Source of the DNA: JBAZJN01 sp041651295
Lineage (GTDB): Bacteria > Patescibacteriota > UBA1384 > XYA2-FULL-43-10 > CAINNR01
Assembly (NCBI GenBank): GCA_041651295.1
Contig: JBAZJN010000005.1
Coordinates: forward strand, 1-43,361
Reading direction: 5' to 3'
Length of the DNA stretch: 43,361 bases
Shown here: piece after piece, positions 1 to 6,905 of the stretch
Position numbering within the stretch: the stretch's first letter is position 1
How the letters are laid out: each line of letters opens with the position of its first letter
Program-made: the position numbers and the translations under genes
The notes under the pieces: model-generated
Told to the model about the DNA's origin: nothing
What the model saw: the letters and a program-made list of their open reading frames with translations, nothing else
Database searches by the model: none

Positions 1-58
1 CTCAATAATGCGCTGACACTTTCTTTCTCCCTGCAAATCTTTTATTCTAAACATAGGG

Positions 59-127
59 ACAGTCCTCCTTAAGATTAGTTGATAGCTATCTTAATTGTAG
101 GTCTGTTCCGTTTTAGTTTAAAGAACC
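59..127. repeat. 69-bp direct repeat, copy 1 (partial palindromic element)
   Basis: Sixty-nine bases that recur without mismatch and in the same orientation at 16941-17009. Here only the right arm of the palindrome seen in the second copy is intact; the sequence to the left (around 47-58) only vaguely resembles the left arm. The copy lies between the window edge and tRNA-Lys, so the two copies bracket the tRNA, the recombinase island and the AT-rich cluster. It may be a MITE-like or IS200/IS605-like non-autonomous element, or a recombination boundary; I cannot assign a family. Confidence 0.9.
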
Positions 128-182
128 ATGACGGCAAATGGTTGATTTGCTCTTCATTATTTGCTAAAATATTTACGTTCAA

Positions 183-257
183 GCACCGCTAGCTCAATGG
201 TAGAGCAGTGGCCTTTTAAGCCATTGGTTCCGAGTTCGAGTCTCGGGCGGTGTACCA
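183..257 (+). tRNA. tRNA-Lys (UUU)
   Basis: A complete cloverleaf with encoded CCA. Acceptor GCACCGC pairs with GCGGTGT (one G-U), D-stem GCTC/GAGC, anticodon loop CTTTTAA with anticodon TTT at 215-217, T-arm CCGAG-TTCGAGT-CTCGG, discriminator A, CCA at 255-257. The 3' half (216-257) is overlapped on the other strand by the C-terminus of the serine recombinase, as expected if the tRNA 3' end is the attachment site. Confidence 0.97.
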
Positions 258-1823
258 TCGCATACGAATAGAGGCAAGAGCCTCTTTTTGTGCTTTACTG
301 GAGCGGTTTTTTGCCAGTTCTAACCTTTGGTATTCTTCTTCTAATTCTGGATAGCCAACTTCGATCGGAACTAGCCAATCAAACGGCTCAATTGAGAGTG
401 CTCCGTCTGTAATTATTGGCGTTGCCCCGAGTCCCAAGAGTATTTCTTTTTTCAGTTCTAACCCTCCGGTGATAAATGCCTTGCGAGCATATGTCGCAAA
501 CCTAAAAGTTTTCTCTGTTAGTTCCAGCCATTTCTCGGCGCGGGCTTCCGTTCCTCGCAATTGCCCTTTCATAGATGTAATTTTATTCAGCAAAATAGTT
601 TTCTCCTTGATAAACGCCTCATCATCAATCAACTGGCGGTATCTCATTTTCACCAGTTCATCCAATTCGGTCTGCGTTTCAGTCAATGATTTGTGTTGCA
701 TTTCATAAACTTGGCTTCTGTCTTCAATTTCGGTGTCATTATCCCGATTCAAGCCATCAAGCGCCCAATCCAAAAACTCCGGCAGAATAGTCAAATTCTC
801 AATCTCTTTTTCAATATCAATCTCTAATTTATCCAGCGACTTGCTTGCTCGTTGATTGCAATTCACTTTTAGCGATTTTCTAGTGCAATGATAATAAGTA
901 TATTTTTTTAGCTCTCCGGTTTGCTTGATTATTTTTTCCTTTTCCTCCGCTGTGTATAAACAACCACAAACACCACAACGAATAGAGCCGGTAAAAGCAA
1001 AGCTATGGGTTTTTGGTCTTGGTTTGCCTTTCCGGCCAAGTAATACCTGCACCCTGTCAAATTCTTCAAGTGTGATCATTGGCTCGTGCTTTCCGCTGTA
1101 TTCGATGCCTTTGACTTTCAAAATTCCGGTATAAAATACATTGGTAAATATGCCGTAAATTCCGGCTCTCGAAAGTTCCATCCCTCCGGTTTTCTTGGTT
1201 TTTTTAGTTCTAAATCCCCACTCATTATTGGCAATGTCTAAAATTTTTGGCGGTGTGTATGCGCCGGTAAGCATTAAATCCCACATTTTCCGGACAAGAT
1301 TAAATCGTTCCGGGTCTTTGATAATAGTTTTATTTTCTTTATCATTCAAATATCCGGTGGCCGCTTCGCCGGATCGCCAGCCATTATCTGATTTGCCTTG
1401 AATCCCTCTTTTGATTCCCTTGCTTAGATCCAAAATAAACTGATTGGCCACTCCGCTTTCAACACTGAAAAGAAGAATATTATCGCTTGGGAGATATTCT
1501 CGATCAATGGTTCTAATTGACTCCAGAATTCCTTGCTGTAAAAGCCAACTGATTTTGCCACTATCTATCGGATTGCGAGATAAACGATTGATTTGCCAGC
1601 ATAAAATGCCCTCCGCGTCACCATTTTCGATCCTTGAGATCATTTCATCAAATATCGGACGATTGTTTGGCTTCTTGGCAGTTTGTGATTCGGTATAAAT
1701 TTTCTTAATAGACAAACCGCGCTCGTCAGCAATCTTTTTGAGAGCTTTCAACTGATCGTCAATTGATTGTACTTGACGATCTTCACTTTCGGAGGATTTC
1801 CGAGCATAAATAAAGTATTTCAT
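216..1823 (-). CDS. Large serine recombinase (site-specific integrase)
   Basis: A 535-aa protein of the large serine integrase family, which catalyses att-site recombination through a serine-DNA intermediate. The N-terminal resolvase domain starts with YARKSSESEDRQ (catalytic Ser10 or Ser11) and contains the CWQINRLSRNP motif. A recombinase domain follows, then a zinc-ribbon (CGVCGC near residue 290, paired with C and C in the YYHC and VNC segments), then a coiled-coil-rich C-terminus. ATG 1823 has AAGGA 5 nt upstream. The last 13 codons and TAA lie within tRNA-Lys in antisense, giving the tail ARDSNSEPMA. Upstream lie three interleaved inverted repeats. It is probably the mobility gene of the island to its right. 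Confidence 0.95.
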   Translation of the reverse strand: MKYFIYARKSSESEDRQVQSIDDQLKALKKIADERGLSIKKIYTESQTAKKPNNRPIFDEMISRIENGDAEGILCWQINRLSRNPIDSGKISWLLQQGILESIRTIDREYLPSDNILLFSVESGVANQFILDLSKGIKRGIQGKSDNGWRSGEAATGYLNDKENKTIIKDPERFNLVRKMWDLMLTGAYTPPKILDIANNEWGFRTKKTKKTGGMELSRAGIYGIFTNVFYTGILKVKGIEYSGKHEPMITLEEFDRVQVLLGRKGKPRPKTHSFAFTGSIRCGVCGCLYTAEEKEKIIKQTGELKKYTYYHCTRKSLKVNCNQRASKSLDKLEIDIEKEIENLTILPEFLDWALDGLNRDNDTEIEDRSQVYEMQHKSLTETQTELDELVKMRYRQLIDDEAFIKEKTILLNKITSMKGQLRGTEARAEKWLELTEKTFRFATYARKAFITGGLELKKEILLGLGATPIITDGALSIEPFDWLVPIEVGYPELEEEYQRLELAKNRSSKAQKEALASIRMRWYTARDSNSEPMA

Positions 1824-1838
1824 AGTCGTCCTTAATTA

Positions 1839-1937
1839 AAAAGCGAGGCAACGGCGGAAAAGTTTCAAGTTACGACACAAGAAACAGCCATTGCCTCACT
1901 TTTCAAAAAAACTTTTCCTTCTGTTCTTGTGTCGTAA
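1839..1937. promoter_or_regulatory. Three interleaved inverted repeats upstream of the recombinase
   Basis: Arms occur in the order A-B-C-A'-B'-C'. A is 1839-1851 (AAAAG-c-GAGGCAA) with A' 1891-1903; B is 1856-1865 (GGAAAAGTTT) with B' 1909-1918; C is 1870-1883 (TTACGACACAAGAA) with C' 1924-1937. Each pair is an exact reverse complement apart from one mismatch in A. Because the pairs cross, not all three can fold together in one RNA. The block is the 5' leader or promoter region of the recombinase gene. A recombinase/regulator binding array or a set of competing leader hairpins are both possible. Confidence 0.75.
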
Positions 1938-1992
1938 TTTAATTATATCATAAGTAACAATCAAAAAACAACCTCGATTAATTTTTCCTTCT

Positions 1993-2220
1993 CTAATAAT
2001 TCTTTTTGACTTCTGGATACTTAATATTGCCTACCGCCCAATCAACCATTTTGTCAGTTTCCTCCGAAGTCATCATTCTTTGTTCCTCAAATTCCTTTTC
2101 AAGGTAGGTAATATTATCATCGAGATTTGGAGTTTTTATCTCATGATTATTTTTTTCTTTTCTAATTTGATTTAAAAAGATTATTGTTTTCTTTAGTTCT
2201 TTCTCTATTATATTTACCAT
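1993..2220 (-). CDS. Small hypothetical protein of the island
   Basis: A 75-aa charged, soluble protein with no family I recognise; it is helical and rich in Lys/Glu, with no membrane segment. Its start overlaps the 3' end of the replisome-organiser-like gene by 7 nt, so it is probably translationally coupled and the last gene of a minus-strand set of phage/plasmid-type genes. Function unknown. Confidence 0.55.
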   Translation of the reverse strand: MVNIIEKELKKTIIFLNQIRKEKNNHEIKTPNLDDNITYLEKEFEEQRMMTSEETDKMVDWAVGNIKYPEVKKNY

Positions 2221-2696
2221 TTACCCTCATCTCCCTTGTTCTCTGTTTGATTTTTTATATTATCAGTTCTCTGTTTTATTTTTTCTATTTCCTGTTTCTG
2301 ACCAGTGTATACATCGATCCCTGCATCGGTGTTGAAATGGCCTCTAATTTCTTCGCTAACTTTCGACCACTCCTCCTCCCAAGCATTCCAGTTCGACTTA
2401 CTTTTCCATACTTTATAATTCTTAAAAGCATTCACAACTAAAACCCAACCCTGATAAAATAAAACCTTTTTGTTTTCTGATAGTTCTTCTTTCGCGATTT
2501 GAAAATCTTCCTCCAAAAGCCCTGTTTCAAAAACTATTTTTCTATCCGTTAGTTGAAACACTCCCGACATATTGATCGGCGAACAAGTACAAAGATAGAT
2601 AAACACATAACGAGATTGCCAAGTAGCACTTTGGACAAAGTCATCATCCCAGAATCTTGCTTGAACCTGTCTGGCTTTCATTTTCGCCTCCCCCAA
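2214..2696 (-). CDS. Replisome organiser / DnaD-like N-terminal protein
   Basis: A 160-aa protein whose N-terminal ~100 residues (KARQVQARFWDDD, then YVFIYLCTCSPINMSGVF, then GWVLVVNAFKNYKV) resemble the winged-helix N-terminus of phage replisome organisers and DnaD-type replication initiators: a Trp-containing start, a short 'one-helix then SGVF' turn, and a WVLVVNAFKNY strand-helix. The C-terminus is a polar, Lys/Glu/Gln-rich tail. Internal Met6 is an alternative start. It overlaps the upstream 100-aa gene by 19 nt. It would act in replication of the mobile element; assignment is by motif resemblance only. Confidence 0.6.
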   Translation of the reverse strand: MGEAKMKARQVQARFWDDDFVQSATWQSRYVFIYLCTCSPINMSGVFQLTDRKIVFETGLLEEDFQIAKEELSENKKVLFYQGWVLVVNAFKNYKVWKSKSNWNAWEEEWSKVSEEIRGHFNTDAGIDVYTGQKQEIEKIKQRTDNIKNQTENKGDEGKW

Positions 2697-2980
2697 CCTT
2701 TAGACATTAATCCTTCATCGACTAAACAATCTCGGACGAATTTATAAATCTCTTGGCCAGTTCCAATCAGAGAATTTTCATAATCTTTGTCGGTCAGAAC
2801 TACTAGAGAATTGCGGATTTCAGACGATGACTCCTTACAACGAGATGCCAACCGTTGCATTATTTTATGAGATGTCATAGTTTGTGTGTTGAATCTTTTA
2901 ATTGGATTTTTACACAACCTAAAACTTCTAATTTTGCCCTCCGGTGTTTCCACCCACTTGTCATAAATGTTGATTCTCAT
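2678..2980 (-). CDS. Small hypothetical protein, mobile-element type
   Basis: A 100-aa basic protein, not recognised. ATG 2980 is preceded by AAGGAAGGA, a strong ribosome site, and 16 nt upstream is a 15-base element (2996-3010) shared with the 583-aa gene. The 3' end overlaps the replisome-organiser-like gene. Context suggests a replication or regulatory role in the island, but the sequence alone does not show one. Confidence 0.6.
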   Translation of the reverse strand: MRINIYDKWVETPEGKIRSFRLCKNPIKRFNTQTMTSHKIMQRLASRCKESSSEIRNSLVVLTDKDYENSLIGTGQEIYKFVRDCLVDEGLMSKGWGRRK

Positions 2981-2995
2981 TTTTCCTTCCTTTCA

Positions 2996-3010
2996 TAATT
3001 ATCATTTAAT
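2996..3010 (-). promoter_or_regulatory. 15-base promoter/operator element, copy 1
   Basis: The plus-strand sequence TAATTATCATTTAAT is identical to 5410-5424. Read on the minus strand it contains TGATAAT, a good -10 hexamer with upstream TG-like context, immediately before the ribosome site of the 100-aa gene. Both copies sit 13-16 nt upstream of a start codon, so it is probably a shared late- or early-type promoter or operator of the element. Confidence 0.5.
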
Positions 3011-3016
3011 AAATTT

Positions 3017-3214
3017 TTATATATCGCCTGTCATTTTTCGGCGTGCTTGTAGTTTTTTGAAGTCCTCTTCGGTCATTGGCCGATAAATCAATTTGATGAG
3101 CCGGATTAATTTTACGCCCTGCTCAAAAGCTTGCTCTCGGCTAATTGCTTTGCCGAAGCGGTTTTTGTAAAGCATTTGAAATTCTGATACTTGTTTGTTT
3201 GATAACATATTCAC
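3017..3214 (-). CDS. Small hypothetical protein
   Basis: A 65-aa basic protein (SNKQVSEFQMLYKNRFGKAISREQA, written here from residue 5) with the style of short phage/plasmid proteins carrying 'LYKNRFGKxISREQA', common in integrative elements of CPR bacteria. Its start overlaps the stop of the DUF5659-like gene in an ATGA arrangement (3211-3214), indicating translational coupling. No function can be assigned. Confidence 0.6.
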   Translation of the reverse strand: MNMLSNKQVSEFQMLYKNRFGKAISREQAFEQGVKLIRLIKLIYRPMTEEDFKKLQARRKMTGDI

Positions 3215-3504
3215 TCACTATAAATTCGATTTTTTAGCATTTTGATATTGTCAAAAAAAGACCGCGCTTTAATTTCTAAGCGGTCATCCCAATAATCACC
3301 GACAGCATTATCAATGCTTGCGTTGCGCCTGAAAATAAATTGAACTTTTCGAGGATTTGTTTTGTCCAGTGAAGCCAACTCAAATCCAGCACATATCAAA
3401 GCAGCCGAGCATCCTAGATCGAAAGTGCTATAAAAGTTAATGTAATCGTTTTGTGAAGCGTTCTGGCCATTCTCTGGCTGAATGTTCTTGGATTCTGTGG
3501 TCAT
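3211..3504 (-). CDS. DUF5659-like small protein
   Basis: A 97-aa protein with the pattern FYSTFDLGCSAALICAGFEL, then LDKTNPRKVQFIFRR, which I recognise as the DUF5659 type: a short domain with 'sTxDlxxAaaLxaxGfxLxxxDrxNPrrvxFvF'. The biochemical role of the family is not known; it is frequent beside integrases and replication genes in small-genome bacteria. First gene of a coupled pair with the 65-aa gene. Confidence 0.65.
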   Translation of the reverse strand: MTTESKNIQPENGQNASQNDYINFYSTFDLGCSAALICAGFELASLDKTNPRKVQFIFRRNASIDNAVGDYWDDRLEIKARSFFDNIKMLKNRIYSE

Positions 3505-3578
3505 ATAATTTTCTTTAATGATTTTTGCCTTCTACCCTTAGATAGCGAAAATTCACCTAAAAAATTCTAAAACTAAAA

Positions 3579-3605
3579 AATCCCCAGATCTGCAGGGGAT
3601 TATTT
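3579..3605 (-). terminator. Intrinsic terminator of the 583-aa gene
   Basis: Stem AATCCCC (3579-3585) with GGGGATT (3595-3601), 9-nt loop. On the minus strand the stem is followed by a run of T (ATTTTTTAG), so it terminates transcription from the 583-aa gene whose stop is at 3646. Confidence 0.75.
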
Positions 3606-3645
3606 TCTATTTTTGTTTTATTCAATGCCCGGGTGAATTCACCGA

Positions 3646-5397
3646 CTATCCGTCATTTATTTCAGGTGCTTGTTCTTTACGATATTCCTCAATACCTAAA
3701 TCATCATTTTCATAAATTCCTTGTTCTTTTGTGATTGTCTCAATATCTGTTTCTGGTATCAATTTAATTCTTAATTTATAACAATTTTCCTGTTTGTAGT
3801 CATAAAATGGTTCTTCGTTATCTATCTGAAAATATGCCCTAAGAGATTCTCTAAGTATTTGTTTATGTTTTTTCCCCTTGTCTGAAGCATTGGAATTTTT
3901 CCAAGATAATTCTCCTCCAGTTTTTGACAAACCCTCTAAAAACTCCCATTGCTTATTTGGTAGTTTTTTCCGTCCATCTTGAAACCCCATCTCTTCATAG
4001 GTTGTTTGATGAATTTTCTCTCGATATTTAATTATTACCTCTTGGCCGTTAAGAAATTGAATTGTAATCTCTTCCCATTTTAGATCTTTCGGAAAATTTC
4101 GAAGTTGAATTTTCTTATGTTTTGGTTTCTGCAAAATAATTTTTTCTTCAAATCCTCTAATTGGCACTTCCTTTTTGATCTCGTCTATCACAACATGAAG
4201 TGGCTCATAATTATTCGTTTTTTGATCTTCTGGCTTAGATACTCCGTATCTCGCGATGTAACTATCAATTTTTTTAAAAAGTTTGTCATTTCCTTTTTTA
4301 ATTTCTGTAATTCCTTCTTCCGTCGGGAATGATGTTTCAGTAATTTGTCCAAGAAAGACATAAAGAGAAGCTAATATCTTATCAGTCGGTTGGCTCTTTT
4401 CATATTCGCACCCAACGAGAATATTAAAAGGTTTTTTGTATTTCTTTTTCAAACCACCACATCGATTAGCAGATAAAGTGTCGTCAACGATCTGAATTAT
4501 TTCAAAGTAAATCTCATTTAAACCATCATCTTGGAGAATCTGATTATCAAAATAAAATTTAACAATTTTTACGAGTTCATTCCAATAAACATACAATTTT
4601 TCAACATCTTTGGGAAAGATCACATTGCAATCAAGCTCTAACCATTGTCCATCTTTGTTGATATATTCCGGCATTGCCCAAGTTTCCTCCTCTACCTCCT
4701 GCCATAATATTCCTAAATCATCAATAAAAAGTTTGTCATATCTGAGCAAGCCATTAAATTTTTTAATGATACTTTTGGATAAGACCTCGTCTCCATTGTG
4801 CATTAAAGGATGGGTGGCTTCCTCAATAATTCTAAATAATATTTTGCGGTCTTCACCTTTGGAAGATGTCGAAAGTGTTTTTAGAACAGCATATACCATT
4901 CGCCATTTAGTATTTGGATACTCGATAAACTCATTCAATACGCCACATTCTTTTAAAAATTCTGTTAGTTTTATTCCGGATGCCATTTCGCCTATGTCCC
5001 GCGCAATCAGTTCCAAAGAATTGAATTTAACGATTGTCTGTTTCTTCCGGTCGTTTAATAGCATCTTTATTTTATCGATATCCAATATTTTTATCTTATG
5101 CTTGGAAAACAAAAAGTATCTTGTGCCATCAGGGCGTTTTAATATTTCGCCATCAATTGATTTCCCGACAACAATTGTGTTATCGTCAGATTCTTTTATC
5201 GCTCCAACTTCCTCTAAATAACCCCAAAAACATAAATTGATTGCATCCAACTTTACTGATGGTTTTTCAGGTGTTGTGTATGCTTGTATCGTTACCCAAT
5301 TATCAGCTTCGTCATCAAGTTCTTCATCATTTAATCTGATAATGTCTTCGAGATATCTAAAAATTTGTGGAGTAAATGGAAAAAGGGGTTTTTCCAT
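3646..5397 (-). CDS. 583-aa orphan protein of the island
   Basis: A large soluble protein I do not recognise. No signal peptide, membrane segment or obvious catalytic motif. The N-terminal part is acidic (RLNDEELDDEADNW); the middle is helical; residues ~430-580 contain LKWEEITIQFLNGQEVIIKYR, then KKLPNKQWEFLEGLSKTGGE and a basic stretch (SDKGKKHKQILRESLRAYF) that reads like a helix-turn-helix or winged-helix tail. ATG 5397 has AAAGGA upstream, plus the 15-base promoter-like element at 5410-5424. It has its own terminator, so it is a monocistronic cargo gene. A regulator or defence-type cargo protein is possible, but that is inference only. Confidence 0.75.
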   Translation of the reverse strand: MEKPLFPFTPQIFRYLEDIIRLNDEELDDEADNWVTIQAYTTPEKPSVKLDAINLCFWGYLEEVGAIKESDDNTIVVGKSIDGEILKRPDGTRYFLFSKHKIKILDIDKIKMLLNDRKKQTIVKFNSLELIARDIGEMASGIKLTEFLKECGVLNEFIEYPNTKWRMVYAVLKTLSTSSKGEDRKILFRIIEEATHPLMHNGDEVLSKSIIKKFNGLLRYDKLFIDDLGILWQEVEEETWAMPEYINKDGQWLELDCNVIFPKDVEKLYVYWNELVKIVKFYFDNQILQDDGLNEIYFEIIQIVDDTLSANRCGGLKKKYKKPFNILVGCEYEKSQPTDKILASLYVFLGQITETSFPTEEGITEIKKGNDKLFKKIDSYIARYGVSKPEDQKTNNYEPLHVVIDEIKKEVPIRGFEEKIILQKPKHKKIQLRNFPKDLKWEEITIQFLNGQEVIIKYREKIHQTTYEEMGFQDGRKKLPNKQWEFLEGLSKTGGELSWKNSNASDKGKKHKQILRESLRAYFQIDNEEPFYDYKQENCYKLRIKLIPETDIETITKEQGIYENDDLGIEEYRKEQAPEINDG

Positions 5398-5409
5398 AAT
5401 TTCCTTTAG

Positions 5410-5424
5410 TAATTATCATTTAAT
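5410..5424 (-). promoter_or_regulatory. 15-base promoter/operator element, copy 2
   Basis: Exact second copy of the element at 2996-3010, 13 nt upstream of the 583-aa gene. It lies in the 87-bp divergent interval with the HTH gene at 5485, so the HTH protein is a plausible binder. Confidence 0.5.
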
Positions 5425-5484
5425 GTTGCAGAAATTTTACTTTCTGTTATATAATAATGTTATCAAATGTTAAGTTAAAGTCAA

Positions 5485-5682
5485 ATGACCAATTCTGATA
5501 AAATAGATAATGAACTACCGGAATTTTTGACATTAAAAGAAGCTTGCAAGATCTTAAAGTGTCACCCAAACACTTTGCGCCAATGGGATAAAAAAGGTGT
5601 CTTGGTCGCAATTAGGATTGGTGTGAGAAAAGACCGGCGTTATCAAAAAAATGATATTATTAAAATGTTGAGTAAAAAGTAA
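5485..5682 (+). CDS. Excisionase-like / MerR-type helix-turn-helix protein
   Basis: A 65-aa DNA-binding protein: FLTLKEACKILKCHPNTLRQWDKKGVL is a classic winged HTH of the excisionase/MerR class, followed by a basic RIGVRKDRRYQKNDI wing and final helix. Proteins of this size act as recombination directionality factors or small repressors of mobile elements. It is divergent from the 583-aa gene across an 87-bp promoter region. It is the natural partner candidate for the serine recombinase at the other end of the minus-strand block. Confidence 0.85.
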   Translation: MTNSDKIDNELPEFLTLKEACKILKCHPNTLRQWDKKGVLVAIRIGVRKDRRYQKNDIIKMLSKK

Positions 5683-5710
5683 TGATGTAACATAGAAAAC
5701 AATTTAATTG

Positions 5711-5880
5711 CCTAACCCTCGCAGAGAAATCCGTGAGACATGGCTAAAATCCCATCCTTGATATTGAGCTCGTCGTTCAGTTCTCAGGGATGGGTCATAT
5801 CTCGAAAGGGGTATGGGTAGCCGAAAGGTTACCGCTGGCGGCGAGCTTTGTGTTTCCGCCAGTTAAACTCCCATCCCTAT
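5711..5880 (+). ncRNA. Structured RNA of unknown family with two exclusive folds
   Basis: Between the HTH gene and a membrane-protein run. Outer stem GGGATGGG (5787-5794) with CCCATCCC (5870-5877) encloses three consecutive hairpins: 5796-5815 (8 bp, GAAA loop), 5816-5833 (7 bp, GAAA loop) and 5835-5862 (CTGGCGG/CCGCCAG, 14-nt loop). An upstream CCCATCC (5751-5757), extended by TGAG (5765-5768) with CTCA (5783-5786), competes for the same GGATGGG strand. GNRA loops in plus orientation indicate the plus strand is the functional RNA. It could be a leader that switches, or an independent ncRNA; I could not match it to a known riboswitch. Confidence 0.7.
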
Positions 5881-5881
5881 A

Positions 5882-6067
5882 ATGATAAAAAAATTACAAT
5901 TACAATCAAAAGAAAATTTTGGTGTAAAACTTAGTAAACTTATTTTTGGTGATAATATCACAAAGGGCTGCCACTGGATCGGTAGGCCATTTTTGATTGC
6001 TGAAAATATTATTTATCTTATCTTCATAGGAAATAATTATGAGAGAAGAAAAGCCAAAAACTTTTAA
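5882..6067 (+). CDS. Possible small protein after the structured RNA
   Basis: A 61-aa reading frame starting 4 nt after the last helix of the structured RNA and overlapping the next gene by 29 nt. No ribosome site is visible (upstream bases are the C-rich helix strand). It has a weak hydrophobic C-terminal segment (FLIAENIIYLIFIG). It may be a real regulated leader ORF or chance. Confidence 0.3.
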   Translation: MIKKLQLQSKENFGVKLSKLIFGDNITKGCHWIGRPFLIAENIIYLIFIGNNYERRKAKNF

Positions 6068-6539
6068 GCTACAAAAAACTGTATCGACGCGTCAGCACGG
6101 ATGGACAGCGTTAATATCTCTGATTCTAGGAATTATCTTTTTCAGTTCAGTTATCGGCGTCATTTTATTAGTGCTGGGTATTGTATCTGGAATTATTTGG
6201 CTAGTAAGAATTGTTAAGGAAAGAAAAAATAAGGTACATTTGGAAACTCAGTCAACCACAAAATCACACGAAGATAGGACTGAAAAATCTGATACACTAA
6301 AAATCAATAAAAAAGACATCAAAAAATTTGCACTATTGATTGCGGCAGTTGTCCTAATAGGGATAGGAATTTCGATCTATCAGGCAATACAAGAAAATAA
6401 TGACAGGCATGATGAAATACAAAGCGGACAATATAGGATACAAGAGGAATTAGAATATCAAAATTGTCTCACAAAACAGCTAACCAGCAGAAATGGCGGG
6501 GGGATATATTGCGATAAACCAAGCAGTTTGGATTTTTAG
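6039..6539 (+). CDS. Small membrane protein, unknown
   Basis: A 166-aa protein. Two close hydrophobic segments (about residues 22-57, ALISLILGIIFFSSVIGVIL and the following run) form a hairpin; after a polar linker, a third segment (about residues 99-115, FALLIAAVVLIGIGIS) is followed by an extracytoplasmic or cytoplasmic tail with two Cys. ATG 6039 has AGGAAA upstream. First clear gene of a plus-strand run of membrane proteins. No family recognised. Confidence 0.65.
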   Translation: MREEKPKTFKLQKTVSTRQHGWTALISLILGIIFFSSVIGVILLVLGIVSGIIWLVRIVKERKNKVHLETQSTTKSHEDRTEKSDTLKINKKDIKKFALLIAAVVLIGIGISIYQAIQENNDRHDEIQSGQYRIQEELEYQNCLTKQLTSRNGGGIYCDKPSSLDF

Positions 6540-6584
6540 TTATTAAGTAATACTTCGCTTAAAATCGGAGAGGGTTAGTAAAAT

Positions 6585-6905
6585 ATGCTTATTGTGATAA
6601 CTAAATTAATAATTGCCGGTTTGTCATTTTGGGCTTTGGCTGATAATCCTTATGGTTACTACCAATTCCTCCGCATAGCGATATTTATTGTTGGAATTAT
6701 CTTCGCCTACAAAGCATATGCAAACAAACAAGAGATCAGCTTCTGGGCGTGTGTTTATGGACTATCAGCCCTTATCTGGAATCCAATCTTTCCTATTTAC
6801 ATGTCAAAGGAAGTTTGGTCAATTTTTAATGTGGCAGTCGGGATGATCTACATTGTAAGCATATTTAAGGATAAAGAATCCCCAACGCAGAAAGAGGTAT
6901 TATGA
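6585..6905 (+). CDS. DUF6804-like small membrane protein
   Basis: A 106-aa protein with three to four hydrophobic segments and the signature NPYGYYQFLRIAIFIVGII, then FWACVYGLSALIWNPIFPIYM. This 'PYGYYqfLR ... NPifPiyl' pattern matches what I know as the DUF6804 family of small inner-membrane proteins of unknown function. Its stop overlaps the next start (ATGATT at 6902). Confidence 0.65.
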   Translation: MLIVITKLIIAGLSFWALADNPYGYYQFLRIAIFIVGIIFAYKAYANKQEISFWACVYGLSALIWNPIFPIYMSKEVWSIFNVAVGMIYIVSIFKDKESPTQKEVL

